Source: Microbacterium sp. Root53 (GTDB lineage Bacteria; Actinomycetota; Actinomycetes; Actinomycetales; Microbacteriaceae). From it: 64,000 nt of DNA. Positions 45,517-53,864 of the stretch are shown here, piece after piece. The notes beneath the pieces were generated by a model. It did no database searches. It saw only the letters and a program-made list of their open reading frames with translations, and had not been told where the DNA came from. The stretch covers positions 43,589 to 107,588 of the forward strand of contig NZ_LMFR01000021.1 in NCBI RefSeq assembly GCF_001426925.1. The letters run 5' to 3'. The translations under genes were made by a program, and so were the position numbers. The first letter of the stretch is position 1, and each line of letters begins with the position of its first letter.

Positions 45517-47049
45517 TCAGCCGAGCTGGGCGAGCCAGCCGTACGCGGCGGTCTCCCACTGGCCGTAGCGGTTCGGGAACGCCGAGATCTGCACGGCCTG
45601 CGCCGCGTCCGTGAACTCCATGCTCTGCCAGCCGCGGATGTCGAGCAGACCGCGCGTGTTCCCCTTGTTCGGGTTGCTCGGGCCGCCGTAGAAGACGCGC
45701 GTCGAGCGCTCGCGGTCGAGGATCTGCGCGGGCGTGCCCCATCCGGCGCTCGGGCGCTGCTGGAACAGGCCCAGCGAGTCGCGGTCGCCGTAGTCGAGGT
45801 TGCGGATGTTCGACTCGACCATCGCGGTCGCCAGGGCGATCGCGATGCCGCGGTCCGGCACGCCGAGCTGACGGCCGACCGCGATGATGAGGCGGGCGTT
45901 CTCGGCCTGCTCGGCGTCGAGGACGGCCGAGCGCTGGATGCGCGGGTCCTCCTGCGCCGCCGCGGTCGCCGCGGCGGGCTTCGGCGTGGGCGCCGAGAGC
46001 TTGAGCTTCTGGCCGGGGTAGATGATCGCGCCCTCGGACAGGCCGTTGGCCTTGAGGATCGTCGCGACGCTCGCGCCGTGCTTGGCGGCGATCGCCCAGA
46101 GCGTGTCGCCGGCCTTGACCTCGTGCGTCTTGGCGCCCGCGGGCGCGGCGGCGGGGGCGGGGGAGGTCGCGGCCGCGGGGACGGCCGCGGGGGCCGCGGA
46201 CGAGCCCGAGACCTTGAGCTTCTGGCCGGGGAAGATCGTCGCCGAGGAGCCCAGGCCGTTCAGCTTGATGAGGGCGGCGACCGTGGTGCCGTGGTTGTGG
46301 GCGATGCCCCACACCGTGTCGCCGGCCTTGACCGTGTAGGTGGCGCCCGAGGCGGCCACCGGCTTCGAGGTCGCCACCCCGCGCGAGGCGGAGGCGGGGG
46401 CGGCGGGCTTCGCCGCGGCGGGCGCGGAACCCGAAACCTTCAGCTTCTGGCCCGGGTAGATCACGGCCGACTCGCTCAGGCCGTTCGCCCGCAGGATCGC
46501 CGCGACCGTGGTCTTGTGGTTGTACGCGATGCCCCAGACGGTGTCGCCGGCCTTCACCGTGTACGTCGCGCCGGACGAGGCGGGGGCGGCGGCGGGCTTC
46601 GCCGCGGCGGGCTTGGCGGCCGGAGCGGCGGAGCCGCCCGGCGTGAGGCGCAGGACCTGGCCGGGGTAGATCGTGCTGGACCAGCTCAGGCCGTTCCAGG
46701 TGAGCACGTCGATCGTGCGGAGGCCGGCGCGGATGGCGATGCGCGTGACCGTGTCCCCGGGCTGCACGACGTGGGTGGCCGGGCGGGCCGCCGTGCGCAC
46801 GGACGTCTCGATGCGGGGAGCCGGGGCCGCGGCGATCGCATTCGCGCCGGAGATCTGGCCGAAGGCGCCCGTCGGGGACTGGCCCTCGCGCACGCCGTCG
46901 CGCATCTTGATCTCGACCGCGGATGCGGGCGTTGCGCCCAGCGAGAGCGCGATGGAGCCCGCAATGGCCACCGGGACGGTGGTGAAGAGCGAGCGCATGG
47001 GCTGGCTGGCGCGAGCGTGGCTGGCGCGCGCGGGCAGACGACGGTGCAC
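45517..47049 (-). CDS. secreted protein with four LysM domains and a lytic-transglycosylase-like C-terminus
   Basis: 510 residues from GTG 47049 (GAGGGGGA upstream). A signal peptide (core MRSLFTTVPVAIAGSIALSL, cleavage after ATPASA) is preceded by ~17 basic residues. Four LysM modules with YTVKAGDTVWGIA-type starts are joined by Ala/Pro linkers; the two middle modules are nearly identical, suggesting recent duplication. The last ~130 residues (AIALATAMVESNIRNLDYGD, SLGLFQQRPSAGWGTP) resemble transglycosylase/NlpC-like catalytic folds with a conserved Glu in MVESN. It likely binds and trims peptidoglycan. A promoter should lie in 47050-47225. Confidence 0.85.
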   Translation of the reverse strand: MHRRLPARASHARASQPMRSLFTTVPVAIAGSIALSLGATPASAVEIKMRDGVREGQSPTGAFGQISGANAIAAAPAPRIETSVRTAARPATHVVQPGDTVTRIAIRAGLRTIDVLTWNGLSWSSTIYPGQVLRLTPGGSAAPAAKPAAAKPAAAPASSGATYTVKAGDTVWGIAYNHKTTVAAILRANGLSESAVIYPGQKLKVSGSAPAAAKPAAPASASRGVATSKPVAASGATYTVKAGDTVWGIAHNHGTTVAALIKLNGLGSSATIFPGQKLKVSGSSAAPAAVPAAATSPAPAAAPAGAKTHEVKAGDTLWAIAAKHGASVATILKANGLSEGAIIYPGQKLKLSAPTPKPAAATAAAQEDPRIQRSAVLDAEQAENARLIIAVGRQLGVPDRGIAIALATAMVESNIRNLDYGDRDSLGLFQQRPSAGWGTPAQILDRERSTRVFYGGPSNPNKGNTRGLLDIRGWQSMEFTDAAQAVQISAFPNRYGQWETAAYGWLAQLG

Positions 47050-47225
47050 GATGGGTCCCCCTCGGATCGACTCCGAACACCGTGACACGGAAGTGATGGC
47101 GTGTCAACCTGTGATAACTGCCGTGGTCTGTGTTATGTACGGGGTCCGAGTGACGGATGTGACTGATGTGACTAGCTCGTCGGCGACCCGCGCCCGCTGG
47201 TGCGGAGGGGTGAGATAGTTGCTCC

Positions 47226-47612
47226 GTGACCGCGGACAACACCTCCCACGATCAGAACGGCCCCACGCCCGACCCGGACGGGCGGGTCGCCACCGAGTGG
47301 CTGACGCTGCCCGACGTCGCCGAGCTCCTGGGCGAGACGCCGGGGCGCGTGCGCCGCCTGCTCGACGAGAAGGCCATCGTCGGCTCCCGACGCGAGGGCC
47401 CGCTCAAGGTCCCGGCCGTGTTCTTCCTCGACGGCGCGCTCCTGTCGTCCCTGCGCGGCACGCTGATCGTGCTGCACGACGTGGGCTTCAGCGACGACGA
47501 GTCGATCGACTGGCTGCTGACCCCCGAGGACTCCATCGGCGTCGCGCCGATCGAGGCGCTGCGCGCCGGCCGCAAGGCCGAGGTGCGCCGCGTCGCCCAG
47601 ACCCTGGCCTGA
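47226..47612 (+). CDS. Rv2175c family DNA-binding protein
   Basis: 128 residues from GTG 47226. TEWLTLPDVAELLGETPGRVRRLLDEKAI is a winged helix-turn-helix; LRGTLIVLHDVGFSDDESIDWLLTPED is the conserved C-terminal half. In M. tuberculosis Rv2175c binds DNA and is phosphorylated by PknL, which abolishes binding; the phosphorylated Thr lies in the N-terminal tail, and here the tail MTADNTSHDQNGPTPD contains two Thr candidates besides Thr2. Confidence 0.9.
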   Translation: MTADNTSHDQNGPTPDPDGRVATEWLTLPDVAELLGETPGRVRRLLDEKAIVGSRREGPLKVPAVFFLDGALLSSLRGTLIVLHDVGFSDDESIDWLLTPEDSIGVAPIEALRAGRKAEVRRVAQTLA

Positions 47613-47626
47613 GCGAGCGCCGCGCG

Positions 47627-48724
47627 TCAGGCGCGGCGGTGCGTCGCCGCGCGGGCCAGTCGGCGGAGCTCACCGGCCGCCTCGGGATCCAGCGGCGCCG
47701 CCGCGAGGGCCGCGTCGGCCTCGGCGGCGAAGTCGACGATCAGCTGCTCGACCCGGTCCAGCGCGCCCGAGCTCTGGATCGCGCCGCGCAGGGCCGCGAC
47801 GTCGTCGTCAGACAGCGCCGGGTCCCCCAGGAGCGCGTCGATCCGGGCCCGGTCCGCCGCCGAAGCGGCGGCGCGCGCGAAGGCGACGAGCGCCGTGCGC
47901 TTCCCCTCGCGGAGGTCGTCGCCGGCGGGCTTGCCGGTCTCGGCCGGCTCGCCGAAGACGCCCAGCACGTCGTCCCGCAGCTGGAACGCCATGCCCAGGG
48001 GATGGCCGAACGCGCGCAGCGCCTCGCGCTGCACGGCATCGGCACCCGCCAGGGCGGCGCCGATCACGAGCGGCTGCTGCACGCTGTAGCGCGCCGACTT
48101 GTAGGACGCCACGCGCAGCGCGCGCTCCGCGTGCGCGTCATCCGGGGCCGTGCTCCACGCGGACTCCTCCGCGATGTCGAGGAACTGCCCGACGGTGACA
48201 TCCCGCCGCATGCGCGCGTACTCGCCGCGCGCCACTGCCGCCGCGGCCGGATCCGACAGCCGCGCGAGAGACTCCTCGAGCAGGTCGTCGCTCCACGCGA
48301 CCAGCAGGTCCCCCAGCAGCACCGAACCCGCGCGACCGTACGCGGCCGCGTCGCCGCTCCAGCCCGCGTCGCGATGACCCGACTCCAGCGCGCGGTGCGC
48401 CGACGGGCGGCCTCGGCGGGTGTCGGAGTTGTCGATCAGGTCGTCGTGCACGAGTGCGGCCGCCTGGAACACCTCGAGCGCCGCGCACACGCCCACGACG
48501 GCGTCGCCGTCGACGCCGGACCCCGCGTCCGAACCCGCCACGCCGCGCCAGCCCCACCAGCAGAACCGCCCGCGAAGGCGCTTCCCGCCGTCCAGCGCGG
48601 CGATCGCGTGCTCGGTGAAATCGACCGCTTCCGGGCCCAGTTCGCGGGCCTCGTCGCGGCGTCCGGACGCGAAGCTATCGAGCCGCTGGGAGATCGCTTC
48701 GACAAGGGGGAGAGGGGCGGCCAC
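47627..48724 (-). CDS. polyprenyl diphosphate synthase (IdsA-like)
   Basis: 365 residues. The first Asp-rich motif LVHDDLIDNSDTRRG (DDxxD, ~94-98) and second QLRDDVLGVFGE define a trans-isoprenyl diphosphate synthase; GGKRLRGRF binds isopentenyl diphosphate. It makes a GPP/FPP/GGPP-length chain for isoprenoids (carotenoid, menaquinone or polyprenol precursors). Homologous position to idsA2 (Rv2173). Start GTG 48724; convergent with the Rv2175c-like gene, 14 bp between stops. Confidence 0.9.
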   Translation of the reverse strand: MAAPLPLVEAISQRLDSFASGRRDEARELGPEAVDFTEHAIAALDGGKRLRGRFCWWGWRGVAGSDAGSGVDGDAVVGVCAALEVFQAAALVHDDLIDNSDTRRGRPSAHRALESGHRDAGWSGDAAAYGRAGSVLLGDLLVAWSDDLLEESLARLSDPAAAAVARGEYARMRRDVTVGQFLDIAEESAWSTAPDDAHAERALRVASYKSARYSVQQPLVIGAALAGADAVQREALRAFGHPLGMAFQLRDDVLGVFGEPAETGKPAGDDLREGKRTALVAFARAAASAADRARIDALLGDPALSDDDVAALRGAIQSSGALDRVEQLIVDFAAEADAALAAAPLDPEAAGELRRLARAATHRRA

Positions 48725-48753
48725 GGGTCTAGCCTAGTTCTCCGCCCGGCGAC

Positions 48754-48759
48754 TAGAAT
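48754..48759 (+). promoter_or_regulatory. -10 box of the DUF3040 gene
   Basis: TAGAAT, a near-consensus actinobacterial -10, 33 bp before the ATG. No clear -35 is seen. Confidence 0.4.
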
Positions 48760-48792
48760 GATGGTCAGCCACACCCACCCGAGGGGGACCCG

Positions 48793-49182
48793 ATGCCACT
48801 CTCCGAGCAGGAGCAGCGTCTGCTGGATGAGATGGAGCGCCATCTCATGCAGAACGATGCAGATGTCGTCAGCGCGCCCGTGGGCGCGCCGGTCCTGAGC
48901 TACCGCAACCTGGTCGTCGGCGCGATCCTCGTGCTCGTCGGCCTCGGCGCGATCGTCGCCGGTATCGCCCTGTGGGGCACGAGCCTCGCCGCGGGACTCG
49001 TGCTCGGCGTCGCGGGATTCGCCGCCATGCTCGGCGGCGTGATCTTCGGCGTCACCCCGGTCCGCGGCAGCACCCCGACCACGCGCGCCGGCCGCACCAC
49101 CGCCGCGCGCGGCAACCGCGGCGGATCGTTCATGGACCGCATGAACGAGCGGTGGGACCGCCGTCACAACGGCGACGGCTGA
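48793..49182 (+). CDS. DUF3040 membrane protein
   Basis: 129 residues. MPLSEQEQRLLDEMERHLMQND is the diagnostic DUF3040 start; two transmembrane helices (~38-62 and ~64-88) follow, then a basic Arg/Gly/Thr tail. The M. tuberculosis counterpart, Rv2169c, lies at the same place just before the mraZ region. Function unknown; probably envelope related by context. Confidence 0.88.
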   Translation: MPLSEQEQRLLDEMERHLMQNDADVVSAPVGAPVLSYRNLVVGAILVLVGLGAIVAGIALWGTSLAAGLVLGVAGFAAMLGGVIFGVTPVRGSTPTTRAGRTTAARGNRGGSFMDRMNERWDRRHNGDG

Positions 49183-49203
49183 CCCTCCCTCTCGCTCCAC
49201 CTG

Positions 49204-49235
49204 AGCGCCGACCTCCGGGTCGGCGCTTTCTTTTT
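49204..49235 (+). terminator. intrinsic terminator of the DUF3040 gene
   Basis: A 10-bp stem AGCGCCGACC / GGTCGGCGCT with a TCCG tetraloop, followed by TTTCTTTTT: the only textbook intrinsic terminator in the window. Confidence 0.92.
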
Positions 49236-49277
49236 GAGAAGCGGTCGCACGCGTGCGGGCGCCCCTTCGGGGGCCCT

Positions 49278-49364
49278 TCGCGAGCGAGAACGTCGCTGAC
49301 GCTCCGTTCGGCAGCGCTTCGCGCTGCGGGGGCCGCATCCGCGGCACGCTCGCTTCGCTCGCAC
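49278..49364 (+). repeat. dispersed 3'-end repeat, copy 4 (after the DUF3040 gene)
   Basis: 49278-49328 is identical to 31638-31688, and 49345-49364 is the common 20-mer, 163 nt behind the DUF3040 stop and in the gene's orientation. It lies beyond the intrinsic terminator, so only read-through transcripts would contain it. Confidence 0.8.
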
Positions 49365-49389
49365 GACGGTAGATCTCGGACTTCAGGTT

Positions 49390-49587
49390 CGGTCGTTGTT
49401 GAGGCGCGCCGGCGCCGCAGTCGAAACGGGCATTCCCCCCCGGTCGTTGAGCGGAGGCGCGCCGGCGCCGGAGACGAGACGGGCATCCCCCCGGTCGTTG
49501 AGCGGAGGCGCGCCGGCGCCGGAGACGAAACGGGCATCCCCTCGGTCGTTGAGCGGAGGCGCGCCAGCGCCGGAGTCGAAACGGGCT
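49390..49587 (+). repeat. 51-bp tandem repeat array, ~3.9 copies
   Basis: Copies start at 49390, 49441, 49492 and 49543 with exact 51-bp period. Each has CGGTCGTTGAGCGG, a palindromic core GGCGCGCCGGCGCC, GAGTCGAAACGGGC or GAGACGA-type variant, and CATCCCC. Copies 2 and 3 differ at two bases; the first and last are more diverged or truncated. No unique spacers, so not CRISPR. Confidence 0.9.
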
Positions 49588-49743
49588 GAGCGAGCGAAGC
49601 GAGTCGAAGCCGGCATCCGCCCACGCTGGTCGAGCGACTGGACCCGCCGAAATCCCTCCACCGCGCTCCACCGGCGCTCCACTGCGGAATTCCAAGGAAG
49701 CCGCGGCGGCGCGCCGGGAAGAATATCGCCGTCCTCTCTAGAC

Positions 49744-49770
49744 AGTGGGGGGAAGTGGAGTAAAGTGGGG
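49744..49770 (+). promoter_or_regulatory. three MraZ boxes
   Basis: AGTGGGG (49744-49750), AGTGGAG (49754-49760) and AGTGGGG (49764-49770) at exact 10-bp intervals, the typical MraZ operator of GTGG[A/G]G-like repeats upstream of mraZ. MraZ is expected to repress its own dcw operon through them. Confidence 0.88.
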
Positions 49771-49810
49771 GCATCCTCGGGACCGGCCGGACGAAGGGGG
49801 GTGAAGGCCG

Positions 49811-50242
49811 ATGCTGTTGGGTACCCACACCCCCAAGCTCGACGACAAAGGCCGCGTCATCCTCCCCGCGAAGTTCCGCGAGGAGCTGGCCGGAGGCGTC
49901 GTCGTGACGCGCGGACAGGAACGCTGCCTGTACGTGTTCAGCACGGCCGAGTTCGAGCAGGTCCACGAGCGCGTGCGTCAGGCCCCCCTGAGCAACAAGC
50001 AGGCGCGCGACTTCCTGCGCATGTTCCTGTCCGGAGCGAGCGCCGAGACCCCCGACGGCCAGAACCGGATCACGATCCCGCAGCACCTGCGCACGTACGC
50101 CGGGCTCGAGAAGGAGCTCGTCGTGACGGGCGTCGGCGCGCACGCGGAGATCTGGGACGCGGCCGCGTGGAACGCGTACCTCGAGAGCAACGAAGAGAGC
50201 TATTCGGAGATGGAGCAGGAGGTGATCCCGGGACTGTTCTGA
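49811..50242 (+). CDS. mraZ: transcriptional regulator MraZ
   Basis: 143 residues with two AbrB-like swapped-hairpin repeats: [21 protein letters not shown] (~4-24) and [20 protein letters not shown] (~78-97). It binds the three boxes 41 bp upstream and controls the division/cell-wall operon. An AAGGGGGGTG ribosome site precedes the ATG. Confidence 0.97.
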   Translation: MLLGTHTPKLDDKGRVILPAKFREELAGGVVVTRGQERCLYVFSTAEFEQVHERVRQAPLSNKQARDFLRMFLSGASAETPDGQNRITIPQHLRTYAGLEKELVVTGVGAHAEIWDAAAWNAYLESNEESYSEMEQEVIPGLF

Positions 50243-50361
50243 GACGCACCCCCGGTTGTGACTCCCACCCGCAGCCCTGACGCACTTCCCCGGCGCCAGG
50301 TCGAGCGGATGGGGATCAGAGCCGGGGGAGCCCCTCGGATCGACACCAGCCCCGACGCATC

Positions 50362-51315
50362 ATGAACCTCCGCGACATCCACATCCCCGTCATGCTCGAG
50401 CGCTGCGTCGAGCTGCTCGGCCCCGCGCTCCAGCGCGACGGCGCGGTCTACGTCGACGGCACGCTCGGCATGGGCGGGCACTCCGAGGCGTTCCTGGAGC
50501 GCTTCCCGCACATCCGGCAGGTCGGCCTCGACCGCGACCCGGCCGCGCTGCGCATCGCGGGCGAGCGGCTCGCGCCCTTCGCCGACCGGATCACGCTCGT
50601 CCACACCGTCTACGACGGCATCGCCGATGCTCTCGCGTCGGCCGGGTACGACCACGCCGACGGCATCCTGTACGACCTGGGCGTGTCCTCCCTGCAGCTG
50701 GACGAGGCGGACCGCGGCTTCGCGTACGCGCAGGACGCCCCGCTCGACATGCGGATGGACCCGACCCAGGGCATCACCGCCGCCGATGTGCTCGCGACGT
50801 ACGGCGAGGGCGACCTGCGGCGGATCTTCGAGCGCTACGGCGAGGAGAAGCTCGCCGGGCGCTACGCGCGCGCGATCATCTCCGCGCGGCAGGAGGCGCC
50901 CATCGTGCGCTCGGGCCGGCTGGTGGACATCCTGCAGGCCGCCACTCCGGCGGCTCTGAAGAACGCCGGGCACCCGGCCAAGCGCGTGTTCCAGGCGCTG
51001 CGCATCGAGGTGAACGGCGAGCTCGCCGCGCTCGAGCGCGCCATCCCGGCGGCGCTGCGGACGCTGTCGGTCGGCGGGCGTCTCGTGGTGCTGTCGTACC
51101 AGTCGCTCGAGGACCGCTTCGTGAAGCGGCTGTTCGCGGAGGCGACCGCGTCGACCGCGCCGAAGGGCCTGCCCATGGAGCTGCCGGAGCACGCGCCGCA
51201 GTTCCGGCTGATCGTCAAGGGCGCCGAGCTCGCCGGCGACGAGGAGGCGGCCCGCAACCCCCGCGCCAAGCCCGTGCGGCTGCGCGCCATCGAACGAGTG
51301 AGGGAGGCGGCATGA
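50362..51315 (+). CDS. rsmH: 16S rRNA (cytosine1402-N4)-methyltransferase RsmH
   Basis: 317 residues. [17 protein letters not shown] opens the family; [17 protein letters not shown] is the S-adenosylmethionine site; [19 protein letters not shown] and [11 protein letters not shown] are diagnostic. It methylates C1402 in the ribosomal P site. The 119-bp gap after mraZ shows no gene. Stop overlaps the ftsL-like ATG (ATGA). Confidence 0.97.
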   Translation: MNLRDIHIPVMLERCVELLGPALQRDGAVYVDGTLGMGGHSEAFLERFPHIRQVGLDRDPAALRIAGERLAPFADRITLVHTVYDGIADALASAGYDHADGILYDLGVSSLQLDEADRGFAYAQDAPLDMRMDPTQGITAADVLATYGEGDLRRIFERYGEEKLAGRYARAIISARQEAPIVRSGRLVDILQAATPAALKNAGHPAKRVFQALRIEVNGELAALERAIPAALRTLSVGGRLVVLSYQSLEDRFVKRLFAEATASTAPKGLPMELPEHAPQFRLIVKGAELAGDEEAARNPRAKPVRLRAIERVREAA

Positions 51316-51968
51316 GCGCCGCGAACACGGCCGCCGTGCTGCGCGCGGCGGCACCGCAGCCCCGTCCGGCCCCCGAGCGCGCGCCCGGCCGCCGGCTCCA
51401 CGCCGTTCCGGCGCCCGCGCCGCGCCGCCGCCCCAAGCTGGGGTACGCGGTCGTCGCGTTCGGCGGCGCCGTGGCGATCGCGGTCGCCCAGATGGGACTG
51501 TCCGTGCTCACGACCCAGTCGACGTACGAGCTCGCGGCGCTGAACCAGGAGCGCCGCACGGCGACGCTGCAGGCCCAGGAGCTGCGCGACGAGGTCGCGG
51601 GCCTGAGCTCGCCGCAGCACCTCGCGTCCAAGGCCGCGTCGCTCGGCATGGTGATCGACGCCTCGCCCAGCTACCTGCGGCTGAGCGACGGCGCGATCGT
51701 GGGCGAGGGCGAGGCCGCGGGCACCGTCTCGACCGTGGATGCCGGCAAGCGCGCCGCGGTCGGCAACGCCCTGCTCGAGCGCAAGCCGGTCGCGACGCCC
51801 GTCGCCGGGGGTTCGGCGGAGGCCGGGAAGAAGGCGGCGGCCGCCGACCAGGGCGCTCAGAAGGCCGAGACCGAGAAGGCCGCAGCCGAGAAGGCCGCAG
51901 CCGAGAAGGCCGCAGCGGAGCTTCCGCCTCCCCTCACGGAGGGTCTCCCGAGCCCGACCACCCGCTGA
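51312..51968 (+). CDS. ftsL: FtsL-like divisome protein
   Basis: 218 residues in the position of ftsL: Pro/Arg-rich cytoplasmic tail, one membrane helix (~42-62, [20 protein letters not shown]), then a short coiled coil ([20 protein letters not shown]) and [11 protein letters not shown]. The C-terminus has a three-fold AEKAA repeat. FtsL with FtsB/DivIC links FtsQ to the FtsWI synthase. Identity rests on topology and location, as FtsL sequences diverge widely. Confidence 0.78.
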   Translation: MSAANTAAVLRAAAPQPRPAPERAPGRRLHAVPAPAPRRRPKLGYAVVAFGGAVAIAVAQMGLSVLTTQSTYELAALNQERRTATLQAQELRDEVAGLSSPQHLASKAASLGMVIDASPSYLRLSDGAIVGEGEAAGTVSTVDAGKRAAVGNALLERKPVATPVAGGSAEAGKKAAAADQGAQKAETEKAAAEKAAAEKAAAELPPPLTEGLPSPTTR

Positions 51969-52015
51969 CCATACGATCCACCCAGACCCACCGCGCCGCA
52001 CAGCAGGGGAGCCCG

Positions 52016-53809
52016 ATGAATCCGATCGCCAAGCGCTCGGCCCGCCGTCGCACGATGGTCGCCGCGGCTCTGGTCCTGATCGTGCTGGCGGGCTTCGTCG
52101 TGCGGCTGATCGACATCCAGGTCGTGCACGCCGACGACCACATCGCGGACTCGCAGCGCACCGGCAACATGACCGGCAGCGAGAAGCTGTGGGGCACCCG
52201 CGGCACGATCGTCGACGCGGACGGCGTCGTGCTGGCCAGCAGCACCATGCGGTACGACCTCGCGATCGACCCCGCCCTCGTGGGCGACATCGAGCGCACG
52301 CGCGAGGACGGCACGGAGTACACGCAGACGTGGGACGAGCAGGCGGACCTCATCGCGCAGGTCTCCGGCACGTCGGCCGACGAGATCAAGCGGATCGTCG
52401 CCGACACGCTCGAGGCAGATCCGGACGCACGCTGGGCGCAGCTCGCGAAGAACCTGTCGACCGCGCAGTACCAGGCGCTCCGCGAGCTCGAGCTGCCGTA
52501 CCTGGTGTACGACCCCAAGCCATCGCGGACCTACCCCAACGGCGCAGTGGCGGGGAACCTCATCGGCTTCGAGTCCAACGACGGCGACCCGCTCGCCGGC
52601 ATCGAGCTCGCGCAGGACTCGTGCCTCGAGGCCAAGGACGGCGAGGTCACGTTCGCGAAGGGCGGGGCCGACGGCATCCGCATCCCGGGCTCCGAGCAGG
52701 TGACGCCCGCGGTCGACGGCGGGCAGGTGCAGCTCACGCTCGACTCGGATCTGCAGTGGTACATGGAGCAGATGATCGCCGAGGAGACGCAGAACCAGCG
52801 CGCCGTCGCGGGCACCGTGACGGTCGTCGACGTGCAGACCGGCCAGATCCGCGCGGCCGCGCAGTACCCCTCCATGGACCCCAACGATGTGCTGGCGTCC
52901 GACCCCACGTACCGCGGCTCGCTGATCTTCGGCACCGTCTTCGAGCCGGGATCGACCTTCAAGCCGATCACTGCCGCGATGCTGCTCGAGGAGGGCGTCG
53001 CGACGCCCCTGAGCACCACCACGGCCGCCGGCTGGGAGCAGTTCCCCAACGGCGCGCGCGTCGGGGACTCGTTCCAGCACCCGACCTACACCTACACGCT
53101 CGCCGGCGCGCTGATCGACTCGTCGAACGTCGCCCTGTCGAAGTTCGGCGAGCTGCTTCCCGACGAGAAGCGCTACGAGTGGCTCAAGCGGTTCGGCATC
53201 GGCGGGGGCGCTGTCGTGGGCTTCCCCGGCGAGGAGAACGGCTGGATCCGCCCGGCGTCCGAGTGGGACAACCAGACGCACTACGCCACGACGTTCGGAC
53301 AGGCCTTCACGGCGACCATCCCGCAGGTCGTCAGCGCGTACCAGACCATCGCGAACGGCGGCGTCCGCGTGCCGCTCAGCCTCATCGAGTCGTGCACCTC
53401 GCCCGACGGCGAGTTGACCACGATGGACCCCGGCGAGCCGGAGCGCATCCTGAGCGAGGACACGGCCGAGGACGTGCGCCTGATGCTCGAGAACGTCGGC
53501 TTCCAGGGCCCCGTGGCCGAGCAGATCAAGGTGCCGGGCTACAGCATCGCCGCCAAGACCGGAACGGCCCAGAAGACCGACGGCAACGGGCGCTACAAGT
53601 CGGGCATCTACTTCACGAGCATCGTGGGCTTCGCGCCCGCCGACGACCCCCAGTACGTGGTCATGATTACGCTCGACGAACCGAAGCGGGTAACCTCTTC
53701 TGCGGCCACGGCGCCCGCCCTGCAGAAGGCCATGGAGTACGTCCTGAAGGACCAGCGCGTCCTGCCGGGGGCCTCCGAGCCCGAGACCAAGCTCCCCAAG
53801 TTCAAGTGA
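52016..53809 (+). CDS. ftsI: peptidoglycan transpeptidase FtsI (PBP2b/PBP3)
   Basis: 597 residues. N-terminal membrane helix (~15-37), dimerisation domain, then penicillin-binding domain with active Ser313 in STFK (313-316), the SSN triad in DSSNVALS and KTGTA at 514-518. It cross-links septal peptidoglycan together with FtsW. AGGGGAG before the ATG. In most relatives murE follows; here the next gene is murF after only 55 bp. Confidence 0.96.
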   Translation: MNPIAKRSARRRTMVAAALVLIVLAGFVVRLIDIQVVHADDHIADSQRTGNMTGSEKLWGTRGTIVDADGVVLASSTMRYDLAIDPALVGDIERTREDGTEYTQTWDEQADLIAQVSGTSADEIKRIVADTLEADPDARWAQLAKNLSTAQYQALRELELPYLVYDPKPSRTYPNGAVAGNLIGFESNDGDPLAGIELAQDSCLEAKDGEVTFAKGGADGIRIPGSEQVTPAVDGGQVQLTLDSDLQWYMEQMIAEETQNQRAVAGTVTVVDVQTGQIRAAAQYPSMDPNDVLASDPTYRGSLIFGTVFEPGSTFKPITAAMLLEEGVATPLSTTTAAGWEQFPNGARVGDSFQHPTYTYTLAGALIDSSNVALSKFGELLPDEKRYEWLKRFGIGGGAVVGFPGEENGWIRPASEWDNQTHYATTFGQAFTATIPQVVSAYQTIANGGVRVPLSLIESCTSPDGELTTMDPGEPERILSEDTAEDVRLMLENVGFQGPVAEQIKVPGYSIAAKTGTAQKTDGNGRYKSGIYFTSIVGFAPADDPQYVVMITLDEPKRVTSSAATAPALQKAMEYVLKDQRVLPGASEPETKLPKFK

Positions 53810-53864
53810 TGCGCGCCCCGCTCCCCGCCGCAGGGCATGAGCGCCTCACGGAGGTAGTGACCGC

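Larger units (their letters stand above)
49236..49743. repeat. repeat-filled gap upstream of mraZ
   Basis: About 500 bp with no gene. It contains the dispersed 3'-end repeat copy 4, the 51-bp tandem array and another GAGCGAGCGAAGCGAGTCGA element (49588-49607), then a more ordinary stretch with GAATTCC and AATATC leading to the mraZ control region. Open frames here only translate the tandem repeat. Confidence 0.75.

Noticed and set aside
49390..49587. CRISPR array
   Set aside because: Repeats are directly contiguous with no unique spacers, and no cas genes are in the window.
48436..49695. Open frame with 17-residue repeats (RRRRASAQRPGG-like) opposite the mraZ upstream region
   Set aside because: It merely translates the 51-bp DNA tandem array, whose period is a multiple of three; no start context or domain.
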